From an uncultured Alteromonadaceae bacterium (GTDB lineage: Bacteria > Pseudomonadota > Gammaproteobacteria > Enterobacterales > Alteromonadaceae): a stretch of DNA of 64,000 nucleotides. The position numbers and the translations under genes are program-made. Numbering within the stretch: the stretch's first letter is position 1; every line of letters begins with the position of its first letter. Location of the stretch: NCBI GenBank assembly GCA_947501935.1, contig CANMXU010000021.1, positions 25,325 through 89,324 of the forward strand, written 5' to 3'. The notes beneath the pieces were generated by a model. That model was given only the letters and a program-made list of their open reading frames with translations, was not told the DNA's origin and made no database searches. Below, in pieces: positions 18,747 through 27,756 of the stretch.

Positions 18747-19556
18747 TTAACGAATAAGGCTAAAGCTGGCATTTACTTGGGCTGAAATGCTTTTTTTGCC
18801 AATGTGAGGAGAGAAATTTTCAGCTGATGAAACCGACATCATCATGCGTGCTGGCACGCCATAGGAAACTTCTTTGAGGTAAGTTATAGGGCCTAAGATT
18901 TGTCCTAATTGTTTTGCCATGGTCTGCGCTTTTTCTTGGGCATTAATAATAGCGGCTGATAATGCTTGTTTATATAGTGCCTCGGCATTACTAATTGACA
19001 TATTAAGCGGTGCTACTTTGTTCACACCAATTTTAGTTGCTTGGTCAAGCAATCGCTCATAATTATCAATATCGACCAAATGCACCGTTACCACGCGACT
19101 TACTTGATAGACTAATTGTTTTTTAGCAATTACTTGTTTGTTATTATGGTTAGTGAGACGGGCATTGTCTTTCACAGTAACTTTGCTATAAGCACCGCCG
19201 GGTAATTTTTCAATTACATCAAGTTGCTCAACTAGCACCTCATTATCGATATAAATTGGTTGAATGCTTATTCTAGCAGACTCAATAGCTGATTCTGGTA
19301 TGGCTAAACTCGCAATAGCCTTAACCAAGAGTTTGCTTTTGTGATCAACAATGGCTTTAGCTTTATCAGCACTTTTTGCTCTTTCAGAAAGAGTGAAATT
19401 TGCGGTAAATTTATCAGGAACAGCCAATACTTCAGCTTTACCGGTAACATCAATCCCTATTGGTTGTTGTGCAAACGAACTTATTGATATTGTCGCTAGT
19501 AAAAATGTACTTATAGACAAAATTGAACCTTGTAGTGATTTTGCTAATAATGTCAT
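18747..19556 (-). CDS. SIMPL-domain (DUF541, YggE-like) periplasmic protein
   Basis: I place the start at 19556 rather than the upstream ATG at 19577. AGAGGAAAG lies 7-8 bases before the inner ATG, and the outer ATG lies just upstream of that ribosome-binding sequence. The 269-residue product has a signal peptide (MTLLAKSLQGSILSISTFLL...SSFAQQ) and one SIMPL domain from IDVTGKAEVLAVPDKFTANF to the end. YggE-like proteins are linked to oxidative-stress tolerance, with no known reaction. It stands alone, divergent from the plus-strand cytochrome gene. Confidence 0.88.
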   Translation of the reverse strand: MTLLAKSLQGSILSISTFLLATISISSFAQQPIGIDVTGKAEVLAVPDKFTANFTLSERAKSADKAKAIVDHKSKLLVKAIASLAIPESAIESARISIQPIYIDNEVLVEQLDVIEKLPGGAYSKVTVKDNARLTNHNNKQVIAKKQLVYQVSRVVTVHLVDIDNYERLLDQATKIGVNKVAPLNMSISNAEALYKQALSAAIINAQEKAQTMAKQLGQILGPITYLKEVSYGVPARMMMSVSSAENFSPHIGKKSISAQVNASFSLIR

Positions 19557-19995
19557 AAATTTCTTTCCTCTTTCCATTAACTATTGAATATACACCTTAG
19601 TTATTCACTTTTCTAATAAAGCAAAAATCAACGAATCATAAAATAATACTTTAAAAAAATTTTCCATAAATGTTACGGATTTTTTATTGCTGGCACTCTT
19701 TATTACTAGCTAATGCGTTTATTTTTGATATGATTGAACAAAAGTACAACAAAATAACAAGGTAAAAACTGTAACATTATGCACCAGCATTAACGTTCAG
19801 TAATAAAGCTATTTAATTAAACATAACTCTTTTTACACAATAAGATAAGTAAGTTTATAGTTTTATTTAATACCTTATTTAAACCGTGCTTTTTAAGGGT
19901 AAAGCAAACTTTACTCATTCAATATTCAAGGACGATTACCATGTTTGGCTGTATACCAAACTGTAATTTAAATTAAAGATAAGGTTTTTGAATAT
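19557..19995. other. divergent intergenic region
   Basis: About 440 bases of AT-rich sequence separate the divergent SIMPL and cytochrome genes. I see no RNA gene or repeat. A possible plus-strand promoter (TTTACA, 18 bases, TATAGT) lies around 19833-19862, at low confidence. Confidence 0.4.
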
Positions 19996-21582
19996 ATGAA
20001 ACGAAGTATCGTTTGGGTGTTTATGCACCTATTACTGATTTTCATTGTTATTGCTAATTTGCTTACTGGCTTAAGAATAGCTGCAGTCCATCGTCCTCAA
20101 TTATTAAGCTTATCCCCTCTTCTACCTCAAGGTAGCTTGCATGACATACACCTGCTCGGCGGTGCGTTATTAATTTCTGTAATTATCAGTTATTTGCTTT
20201 ATTGGTTTTTATTTAAAAAGCACGTAGAGCAAAAAAGCACGATAAAACAAAGTCGCTATCATCAAGTGATTACTTGGTTAGGATATTTCAGTTTAAGCGC
20301 AATAGCACTCAGCGGTATTAGTATTTATTTTGGCATTTTATTCGGCGCTATTGCCCATAATGTTCATTTTTATGCTGCACTTATTATTCTGCTTTATATT
20401 CCACTTCACGCGGGTGTGTACTTTATTCAATATGGTATTAATGCCCTCAAGCTTATTTTCTTTCCTTCTGGTAAATTCCGTAAAACCAGCATCAACTACT
20501 CTATTGTTATTATTTTGGCATCAGGTGGTTTGCTTACGTTCTTTAATCAACAAGCCCCCGTTGCATTGATTGTTCATGCAATAGAGCTCGGCCAAAAAAT
20601 AAGTATTGATGGCCAAGCAGATGAAGATTTTTGGCAAAAAATTCCTGAAGTAAAGGTACATACTTTTGGCGGCGTTAACTTTAATAATGGTAATACTGAG
20701 GTTCGTATAAAGGCAGTAGAAAATGGTATAGAAGCTTTTTTCAATATTAGCTGGGATGACCCGAATAAAAGCCTTAAGCATTTACCTTTAGTGAAAACAA
20801 CCGATGGCTGGCAAGTCACTCAAGATGGTTTTTATCGCTTTGATGAACAAAGTCATTATGAAGATAAATTTGCCGTGATCCTTTCTGATAATTGTGCTTT
20901 TGGCGCTGCAGCTACTGCGCAGCTTGGGCCAAAACCACTGGCCGATAAACCAGCAAACTGGCACGGCAAAGGTTATCACTACACCACAGATAACAGCATT
21001 GTTGATTTATGGCATTGGAAAGCCGTTCGAACAAACCGCATGTTGTTAATGGATGATAATTATATTGCCGGCCCCGCTACTGCTCGTGCTGGCGATAGAC
21101 GCTATACCGCAGGTTATTATGCTGACGGCAAGAGCTCAGGCGCATATGTTATGAATTGGAAATGGTACAAACAAGATAAAATAGTGCCTAAGCGATTATT
21201 TAACGTAACAAAAGATAATGACCAATATCAAAACAGTGCTAGCCAAGAACAGCAAGATAAAGCCGATTGGGTAATGCCATGGTACGATGCTAAAGCTTAT
21301 GAGGTAGAAGACGACACCTTGCCTGTTGGCACGATTATGCCGTCAGTACTTTATCGTTCAAATAGACTTGAAGGTGATCGCGCTAATGTGCGTGCCTTTG
21401 GTCGCTGGCACGATGGCCAATGGAATTTAGAGCTGAGCCGTAAATTAAACACCAAATCAAAACACGATGTGGCATTGGCTGATAATACTTGCCTTTGGGT
21501 TGCCGCTTTTGATCGCAGCCAAGTTGCCCATACAAGGCATGCTAGGCCACTACAATTAAACTTTTCGCGAGGTGACAACTAA
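19996..21582 (+). CDS. membrane b-type cytochrome fused to ethylbenzene-dehydrogenase-type haem domain
   Basis: The 528-residue protein has two parts. Residues 1-190 form about five membrane helices with histidines typical of a cytochrome b561-like bundle (HDIHLLGG near 49, HNVHFYA near 122, PLHAG near 137). Residues 200-520 are a large extracytoplasmic domain resembling the haem-binding gamma subunit of ethylbenzene dehydrogenase (KISIDGQADEDFWQ, ISWDDPNKS, HYEDKFAVIL, DLWHWKAVRTN, WNLELSRKL). No CxxCH motif is seen, so haem would be b-type. The substrate or redox partner is unknown. It overlaps the next gene by one base (TAATG), so the two are translationally coupled. Confidence 0.8.
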   Translation: MKRSIVWVFMHLLLIFIVIANLLTGLRIAAVHRPQLLSLSPLLPQGSLHDIHLLGGALLISVIISYLLYWFLFKKHVEQKSTIKQSRYHQVITWLGYFSLSAIALSGISIYFGILFGAIAHNVHFYAALIILLYIPLHAGVYFIQYGINALKLIFFPSGKFRKTSINYSIVIILASGGLLTFFNQQAPVALIVHAIELGQKISIDGQADEDFWQKIPEVKVHTFGGVNFNNGNTEVRIKAVENGIEAFFNISWDDPNKSLKHLPLVKTTDGWQVTQDGFYRFDEQSHYEDKFAVILSDNCAFGAAATAQLGPKPLADKPANWHGKGYHYTTDNSIVDLWHWKAVRTNRMLLMDDNYIAGPATARAGDRRYTAGYYADGKSSGAYVMNWKWYKQDKIVPKRLFNVTKDNDQYQNSASQEQQDKADWVMPWYDAKAYEVEDDTLPVGTIMPSVLYRSNRLEGDRANVRAFGRWHDGQWNLELSRKLNTKSKHDVALADNTCLWVAAFDRSQVAHTRHARPLQLNFSRGDN

Positions 21583-23276
21583 TGTTCGTTCGCGCCCTAA
21601 TTGTAGCAGCTATCGTAGTTGCACCCTTGTACCTTTATATTAATCAAGGAAATATCGAAAACCCAACACCAGTTACATCTCATTGGTTGAAGTTAGATAA
21701 AAATGGCCAAGAAATAGCTAACTGGTCAGGACCTTGGTCTTGCGTACTTGATAGAAAAACCGGACTGGTTTGGGAAGTAAAAACCGACAATGAAGGTATT
21801 CATGACGGATATTGGAGTTACTCGTGGTTAGATAACAAAAACAAGGGCGTTGCTAACTGGGGCGATTGTCATTTTGAAGACGATCGCTGCGATACCCAAG
21901 ACTTATTACGCCGAGTTCGAAAAGAACAAACTTGTGGATTAGCCAACTGGCGACTGCCTACTGCCGATGAACTATCAACACTAATTGTTGATTACCAACG
22001 CCCAGGAGAGCCTGTAATTGATAGTGGATTTTTCCCACATACCAAGCGAGGCGATTATTGGACCAGCGATGCCAACCAGCCATTAACGGGCATATATCGG
22101 CACTTAAAAAAAGGCGCTACTGCGGTTAATTTTATTACTGGTGAAAAAGTTGCTACCCCTTATAGAAACGCGGCTTTTGTCCGTTTAGTTACAAGTGAAC
22201 AACCCGGAACGTCTACCGCTAAACCAAGGGCTGCGGCTAAAAAGGTAAAACCTAAAAAATCAAATAAAAGAAGAAAAAAAGAAGCGATAACGCTAACCAA
22301 TAATACTACCCAAAGAAATAACGAAAAGCCGGTATTAAATGCCGATGCATCGCTTGAAGTTGTTAAAGATACCTTTATCGCCTCAAAGCTACCGGTAGAT
22401 AATTTCAATGGTCATATTGAGCAACTAACTGCTGATGGCAAAGACAACAAACACGGCGAGTCAAACATACTTATGGCATGGGATGTTAGTGATATAAAAG
22501 CCTGCAACATTGTTACTAGCGCCAGCGTAAATATTGAAGTCACTAATCGCTCTGATGGTAGCTTTGAAATTTTTAGTGGTTTAAATGCTTGGCGAGAAGA
22601 TAAAGTTACCTGGAATAATTTACCCGGCAGCGCGCAAAAAGACCTACTGATGGCCACTTTTATACCTGATATTAAGGGTTATAGAAGTGTTAAATTATCG
22701 AAGCAAGGCATCGCCGTTATTCAAGGCTGGCTTGAAGGTAAAACCAATAACGGCATTATCATAGTACCTTTAAACACCCGAGATGGTATTGATATTGAAG
22801 ACCGTGAACTAGGTAAACCTGCTACCTTAGCCTTAATGCTTAACGACCAAAACTGTATACCTGCCGAAGAAGAAAAAACACTAACAATCAGTAATGGCAG
22901 TTTTGAGTCTGGTACAACACCGTGGAAATTCTTCCAATCTCAGCGGGTTAACAATAATGCTTTTAGTGGTGATTATGCAGCAAGGATCCCTGAAGGTGCT
23001 GATGTATCGATTGTGCTCAATCATTTAAAACCTAATACCCGCTATAAAGTAAGCGCTCAGCTAAAAACCACAGGTAAAATTCAACTCTACGTTAGAAATT
23101 ATGGCGATGACAAAATAAAAAATGGTTCAAGCAGTAAAACTTACCGACCTAAAGCGCTAACTTTTACCACCGGAAATACATACTCCTCTGCTGAGGTATA
23201 CATTTATGGTGTCAGTGGCGTTGGTTATGCAGACAAGATTACCATTATTGAACAACCAGCTGAAATTCCTCATTAA
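21582..23276 (+). CDS. DUF1566 (Lcl C-terminal) plus DNRLRE-domain secreted protein
   Basis: The 564-residue protein has an N-terminal membrane anchor or signal (MFVRALIVAAIVVAPLYLYI). A DUF1566/Lcl-C domain follows at about 45-205, with DRKTGLVWEVK, CGLANWRLPTADEL, GDYWTSD and AAFVRLV. Then come a very basic linker (about 210-235), a DNRLRE-type domain (about 250-420, with WREDKVTWNNLPG) and a C-terminal beta-sandwich resembling a CBM4/9-type module (SNGSFESGTTPWKF). These domains usually serve surface display or binding. It is coupled to the upstream cytochrome by a TAATG overlap. No catalytic residues are apparent; the function is unknown. Confidence 0.75.
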   Translation: MFVRALIVAAIVVAPLYLYINQGNIENPTPVTSHWLKLDKNGQEIANWSGPWSCVLDRKTGLVWEVKTDNEGIHDGYWSYSWLDNKNKGVANWGDCHFEDDRCDTQDLLRRVRKEQTCGLANWRLPTADELSTLIVDYQRPGEPVIDSGFFPHTKRGDYWTSDANQPLTGIYRHLKKGATAVNFITGEKVATPYRNAAFVRLVTSEQPGTSTAKPRAAAKKVKPKKSNKRRKKEAITLTNNTTQRNNEKPVLNADASLEVVKDTFIASKLPVDNFNGHIEQLTADGKDNKHGESNILMAWDVSDIKACNIVTSASVNIEVTNRSDGSFEIFSGLNAWREDKVTWNNLPGSAQKDLLMATFIPDIKGYRSVKLSKQGIAVIQGWLEGKTNNGIIIVPLNTRDGIDIEDRELGKPATLALMLNDQNCIPAEEEKTLTISNGSFESGTTPWKFFQSQRVNNNAFSGDYAARIPEGADVSIVLNHLKPNTRYKVSAQLKTTGKIQLYVRNYGDDKIKNGSSSKTYRPKALTFTTGNTYSSAEVYIYGVSGVGYADKITIIEQPAEIPH

Positions 23277-23373
23277 ACGTCAGCTATATACGTTATTGCC
23301 CAAGCAATTAGGCTAAAGGACTAGCCTTTGATTTTATCAAAAAACGGTAGCTATATATCGAACAGTCCAATGT

Positions 23374-23408
23374 TGTTTTAGTGCTAAATAACCAACAGCG
23401 CTAAAACA
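23374..23408 (+). other. stem-loop downstream of the DUF1566 gene
   Basis: TGTTTTAGTGCT and AGCGCTAAAACA form a 12-base stem with one mismatch and an 11-base loop. No T-run follows, so it may be an mRNA 3'-end structure or a weak terminator. Confidence 0.4.
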
Positions 23409-23456
23409 AAATTTATTCAAATAAAAATTAAATATAAAAATAATTAGGATCTTATT

Positions 23457-25154
23457 ATGATGAAAAAACAGCTATTTTCTGCTTATCTTATTCTACTGCT
23501 AAGTGCATGTGGCGGCGGTGGAGATGCCGAAAATAAAGAGCAACCTACCCCAACTCTGAGCCAATACACACTAAGCATCACTAGTGCCTCTGGCGCTGTC
23601 ACCTCAAATCCTGCTGGTATTAATTGTGGCAGTTCATGTGCAATGGATTTTGAAGAAAACACTTCGGTTACTTTAACAGCTGTGCCAGAGACTGGTTATG
23701 AGTTTTCAAGTTGGAGTGGTGATTGTAGCGGAGCTGATACTTGCTCTGTAGCCATGACTGCAGCAAAAAATGTCACGGCAACTTTTACTGAAATTGTAGA
23801 AGTGACTCAATTTGAATTATCTGTTACTTCAGCAAACGGTACAGTAAGTTCAACGCCTGCAGGTATTGATTGCGGTAGTGATTGTAGTGAAAGTTATGAT
23901 GAAGATACTGAAGTAACTTTAACGCAAGCTGCTGCTAGTGGTTATGAATTTTCAGCATGGACTGGTGCTTGTACAGGTTCTACAACTTGTTCAGTAACTA
24001 TGGACGCTGCAAAAAATGTTACCGCAACTTTTACTGAAATAGTTGTAACTCCTCCTACTGAATATACCTTAACAGTGGTTTCAGCAAACGGTACAGTAAG
24101 TTCAACGCCTGCAGGCATTGACTGTGGTAGCGATTGTAGCGAAAGTTATGCTGAAGATACCGTTGTAGCTTTAACACAAACAGCTGCTAGCGGTTATGAA
24201 TTTTCAGCATGGACTGGTGCTTGTACAGGTTCTACAACTTGTTCAGTAACTATGGACGCTGCAAAAAATGTTACCGCAACTTTTACTGAAGTTGTTGCTT
24301 CAACGGTGTTTGTAGAGAACTATACTGTTGTGCTTAAAGAACCAACGGTTTTACCAAAAATTGGCGGTAATGCATCAGGGGTTCTTTGGCACCCTGTGCT
24401 AGAGCAATATCTAGTAGTAAAAAATGAAGCATCGAAATTTTGGCGATACGACAGTGAGTTTGAATCTAAGAGTAAGGTTAGTGTCGTTAATACGCAAGAT
24501 GATGCGAATTCAGATATTGATGAAGATACTGAAGGCTTAGCTTATATTGGTGATAGCAAAATAGTCGTTGTTACTGAAGAAAATTATGCCCATATCTTCA
24601 CAATTGGTGCAGATAATCTTCCTTTACCAAATACTTACGCTACAGTACCTAGCTTTCAATTATTAGCACCTCCTAGCACATCAAATAAAGGCTTTGAAGG
24701 TGTTGCTGTAAGACTTGCAACAGACGATGAACCTGCCCGAATCTATGCTTGTCAAGAAGGGACTACACCACCAGATAATGATGTCGCGATGAAAGTTGTA
24801 TATTTTGATTTACCAGTAACTACTCCAACAACACTATTATCATATGCAGATAGCTCATTAACAGTAGAGGAACCATTTGATGCTGATGCGCTTTTTGCTA
24901 GCTATATTGATGATTGTGCAGGTATGACTTACGATGCTCGCACTGGCCACTTACTGATTTTAAGTGAACAAAGCTCCAAAATATTACAAGTATCACCAGA
25001 AGATGGCCATGTTCACTCATGGTTATCCTTAAGTGGTGTAACTCCTCCAACTGATAAAAGACTACAGTTTGAAGGTATTACTTTAGGGCCAAACAATGAG
25101 ATCGTACTTGTAAGTGAACAAGACTGGGTATATGTTTTACAACAACCTGAATAA
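23457..25154 (+). CDS. lipoprotein with three InlB-type repeats and an SdiA-regulated-like propeller
   Basis: This 565-residue protein has a lipoprotein signal ending LLSACGGGG (acylated C18). Three divergent InlB B-repeat-type modules of about 84 residues follow (about 37-280), each with two disulfide-like cysteine pairs (NCGSSC or DCGSDC, then WxGxC...TCxVxM) and ending AKNVTATF. The C-terminal 280 residues resemble the SdiA-regulated/YjiK family (GVLWHPVLEQYLVVKNE, DTEGLAYIGDSKIVVVTEEN, CAGMTYDARTGHLLILSEQS). Repeats 2 and 3 are nearly identical at DNA level with a 252-bp period. It is likely surface-exposed; the ligand is unknown. It is separated by 180 bases from the preceding pair. Confidence 0.75.
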   Translation: MMKKQLFSAYLILLLSACGGGGDAENKEQPTPTLSQYTLSITSASGAVTSNPAGINCGSSCAMDFEENTSVTLTAVPETGYEFSSWSGDCSGADTCSVAMTAAKNVTATFTEIVEVTQFELSVTSANGTVSSTPAGIDCGSDCSESYDEDTEVTLTQAAASGYEFSAWTGACTGSTTCSVTMDAAKNVTATFTEIVVTPPTEYTLTVVSANGTVSSTPAGIDCGSDCSESYAEDTVVALTQTAASGYEFSAWTGACTGSTTCSVTMDAAKNVTATFTEVVASTVFVENYTVVLKEPTVLPKIGGNASGVLWHPVLEQYLVVKNEASKFWRYDSEFESKSKVSVVNTQDDANSDIDEDTEGLAYIGDSKIVVVTEENYAHIFTIGADNLPLPNTYATVPSFQLLAPPSTSNKGFEGVAVRLATDDEPARIYACQEGTTPPDNDVAMKVVYFDLPVTTPTTLLSYADSSLTVEEPFDADALFASYIDDCAGMTYDARTGHLLILSEQSSKILQVSPEDGHVHSWLSLSGVTPPTDKRLQFEGITLGPNNEIVLVSEQDWVYVLQQPE

Positions 25155-25193
25155 TTTAAATAATTAGCTTCCCCCCTTAAGTTAATTCTTATA

Positions 25194-25225
25194 AAAAAGA
25201 GCCGGAATCGGCTCTTTTTCTTTTC
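25194..25225 (+). terminator. terminator after the InlB-repeat lipoprotein gene
   Basis: AAAAAAGAGCCG and CGGCTCTTTTTC pair around a short loop, followed by TTTT. A-runs on the other side make it potentially bidirectional, but yceH ends about 70 bases farther right. Confidence 0.85.
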
Positions 25226-25297
25226 TAAACTAACTGCATGCCTATAACACTGAAGCCAACATTTATTGGACTAAATTCTGCTTTGCTAATTTAGTCA

Positions 25298-25936
25298 TTA
25301 ACTCAACAAGCTTTCCATTTGCTCAGTTAACTGAGCGACTTGCTGCTCTAACTTGTCAATCCGAGCAAGTAACTCATCATCTGTTTTTTCAGCAGGTATA
25401 TTTACCGCAACACTTGGGTTTTGACTAACCTCACCTGAAAATAAATGTGCGTAACGTGACTCTCTTTTGCCTGGCTCACGTTCTAATTTCATCACATACG
25501 CGTTTCCACCTAAATTGTGTAATTCAGTCAAAGCAGACTCAACTTCAGTAACATTAGCAAAGTCGGCTAAGCGATTACTGCGGGTTCTTAGCTCCCCCGG
25601 TGTTTGTGGGCCACGTAAAAATAACAAGCATATTATCGCCCTTTGCTGAGGTGTAAATTGCACACTGCCAAATTCGGTATTACAAAAACGATGATGATAC
25701 TTTGCTACTCTGCCACCAAAAGCACCTTCATCGCTAAGCAAATTCATTTCGCTAAGTTCGTCAACCACCACCTGAACTTCTGTTTCGGATAATGACATTA
25801 CTGGTTCGCGGTTACTTTTTTGGTTACACGCATTGGTTAAGCTATTTAATGACAAAGGGTATTGTTCTGGCGTGGTAATTTCTTTTTCTAACATCACGCC
25901 GATAACACGACATTGTAAAGCGGATAAATGATTCAT
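25298..25936 (-). CDS. yceH: YceH family (UPF0502/DUF480) protein
   Basis: This 212-residue cytoplasmic protein matches E. coli YceH: ALQCRVIGVMLEKEITTPEQYPLS at the N-terminus, NACNQKSNREPVM, a middle LRGPQTPGELRTRSNRL and EREPGKRESRYAHLFSGEV. It is expected to fold as two winged-helix domains, with a C-terminal coiled coil (LLARIDKLEQQVAQLTEQM). No biochemical function is established. It stands alone on the minus strand between two plus-strand units. Confidence 0.93.
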   Translation of the reverse strand: MNHLSALQCRVIGVMLEKEITTPEQYPLSLNSLTNACNQKSNREPVMSLSETEVQVVVDELSEMNLLSDEGAFGGRVAKYHHRFCNTEFGSVQFTPQQRAIICLLFLRGPQTPGELRTRSNRLADFANVTEVESALTELHNLGGNAYVMKLEREPGKRESRYAHLFSGEVSQNPSVAVNIPAEKTDDELLARIDKLEQQVAQLTEQMESLLS

Positions 25937-26292
25937 ACGGAAAAACTCAATAACAATTTGCGGTGAACAAATAATAACGTAAAGCCAACACTTTTGACGA
26001 CTTAAATTTAATTAACACCTACTTATTTAATTTTTAAAACAAGGATATAGCTGAGTGTTAGTTTCTATCCTAATACAAATATTTAACAGCTTACTTTTCA
26101 ATAAAGCATCATTGTATTAAAAATTGCCATAATGATTATTTTGTCATCACAAAAACATATGATATATATGACATTGACGCAAAAACAATCACAAACAAGG
26201 CAACATATAAAAACACAGTATTAATTAACGCAGCTTTAACTGTTTTCTGGTGAACCACCGCTCAACCAAGTGTAAAAGTAAGGTTTAATACA
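25937..26292. other. divergent intergenic region before the DUF1501 gene
   Basis: No gene is seen in 356 bases. The only useful element is the promoter-like sequence at 26141-26168 facing the DUF1501 gene, overlapped by the inverted pair TGTCAT/ATGACA. Confidence 0.45.
26141..26168 (+). promoter_or_regulatory. candidate promoter of the DUF1501-DUF1800 operon
   Basis: TTGTCA and TATATA are separated by 16 bases, about 125 bases before the DUF1501 start. TGTCAT (26142-26147) and ATGACA (26168-26173) form an inverted pair around it that could be an operator. Confidence 0.4.
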
Positions 26293-27756
26293 ATGAAAAA
26301 TAATAACAACCAATTATCACGTAGACGTTTTTTAAAACGTTCTTCTTATTTAACTTTAGGCAGCGCAAGCCTTGCCAATTCAATAGGCCTAGCTGGCTTA
26401 GTTAATAGCTCAAATAGCATCGCCGCAACGGATGATTACAAAGCATTAGTTTTTGTTTTTCTCGCGGGTGGCAACGACTCATTTAATATGGTCGCGCCTA
26501 AATCAACAGGTAATTTAAGAACGAATTACGAACAAGGCAGGCGCTCGGTCGCCTTAGCCGCAGATGAACTACATAGCATTAATTTAACAAAAAATGCCCT
26601 TATATTTGGCGGGGAAGAATACAACGGCTTTGGCATGCACCCCGCTTGTGGGCATATGGCTGAGATGTTTAACAACCAAGAATTATCAGTGCTGTGCAAT
26701 ATTGGCAATATTACGGTGCCAACTACGCGCGAGCAGTTTTTAGACAAAAGTGTTGAATTACCGCCACAATTATTTTCACATTCCGATCAACAAAGGCAAT
26801 TTCAAAGTGATCCTGGAAGCAAATTTACTTTTGGTTGGGGCGGAAGAATGGCCGAGCTTAGTGAAAACTATAATACAGGCACTGTGTCACCGTTAATCTC
26901 GGTTTCAGGTTTAAACTCTTTTCAAGTCAGCAAAAATAGTATTATTAATCCGTATGTTATGAGTACAGATGGCCTAACCAAGCTTGATGGTTTTACTGGC
27001 GATCGACAAACCATGGTTGAAAATGCTATGAATGGCGTAGTTGATAATGACCATTTAATGATTCAGAAATATCGCGATGTTTTCAGCTCCGCTAGAAATG
27101 CTCAAACCATTATAGGGAATGCCTTTACCCAAGCTGATACCAACAATGTTGATTACGACACAATTTTCACGGCTGCCGATGCCAACAATACCAAAACCTC
27201 ACGCAGGTTAAAAACTGTCGCTAAAATGATCGCAGGCCGAAGCTCCACTGGCAATAATCGACCAGTATTTTTTGTGCAAATGAACGGCTTTGATACCCAT
27301 CAAAACTTATTAATCGATCATAACGATTTAATGACGGAATTAAATGCCGCACTAAAAGGCTTTCGCGACGCCTTAACCGCTCAAGGCGATTTTGATAAAG
27401 TATTGACCTTTGTTGGCTCTGAGTTTGGCCGTACTTTCACTCCCAATGGTGATAGCGCAGACAGTGGTACTGATCACGCTTGGGGCGGTCATGGCTTAGT
27501 TATGGGCGGTATGATCAATGGCGGAGAGTTTTTTGGCACCCACCCTGACCTGAAACTTGAACAAGGCCTTGATGCCAGTACCGGGCGTGGTCGTTGGGTT
27601 CCAACCACGGCAACCACTCAATGTGCTGCTGTAATGGCTAATTGGTTTGGTATAAGTGAAAATGACTTATCAAAACTATTCCCGTCTTATGAAAACTTTC
27701 CTAGTCCTTTTGAGGCCTCAGAAAACTTAGCCTTTATTAAAGGAGAGTCGCTATGA
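26293..27756 (+). CDS. DUF1501 family Tat-exported protein
   Basis: The 487-residue protein begins with a twin-arginine signal (SRRRFLKRSSYLTLGSASLA) and matches the DUF1501 family, which is related to alkaline-phosphatase/sulfatase-fold proteins: FVFLAGGNDSFNMVAPK at the start of the mature part, NGFGMHPACGHMAEM in the family style, MNGFDTHQN, GSEFGRTFTPNGDSADSGTDHAWGG near the end. Conserved histidines and aspartates in the last motifs suggest metal binding. The reaction is unknown. Its stop overlaps the start of the DUF1800 gene by 4 bases (ATGA), the usual coupled pair. Confidence 0.92.
   Translation: MKNNNNQLSRRRFLKRSSYLTLGSASLANSIGLAGLVNSSNSIAATDDYKALVFVFLAGGNDSFNMVAPKSTGNLRTNYEQGRRSVALAADELHSINLTKNALIFGGEEYNGFGMHPACGHMAEMFNNQELSVLCNIGNITVPTTREQFLDKSVELPPQLFSHSDQQRQFQSDPGSKFTFGWGGRMAELSENYNTGTVSPLISVSGLNSFQVSKNSIINPYVMSTDGLTKLDGFTGDRQTMVENAMNGVVDNDHLMIQKYRDVFSSARNAQTIIGNAFTQADTNNVDYDTIFTAADANNTKTSRRLKTVAKMIAGRSSTGNNRPVFFVQMNGFDTHQNLLIDHNDLMTELNAALKGFRDALTAQGDFDKVLTFVGSEFGRTFTPNGDSADSGTDHAWGGHGLVMGGMINGGEFFGTHPDLKLEQGLDASTGRGRWVPTTATTQCAAVMANWFGISENDLSKLFPSYENFPSPFEASENLAFIKGESL

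Noticed and set aside
20574..20819. 81-residue antisense frame in the cytochrome gene
   Set aside because: It overlaps a conserved domain on the other strand; nothing suggests translation.
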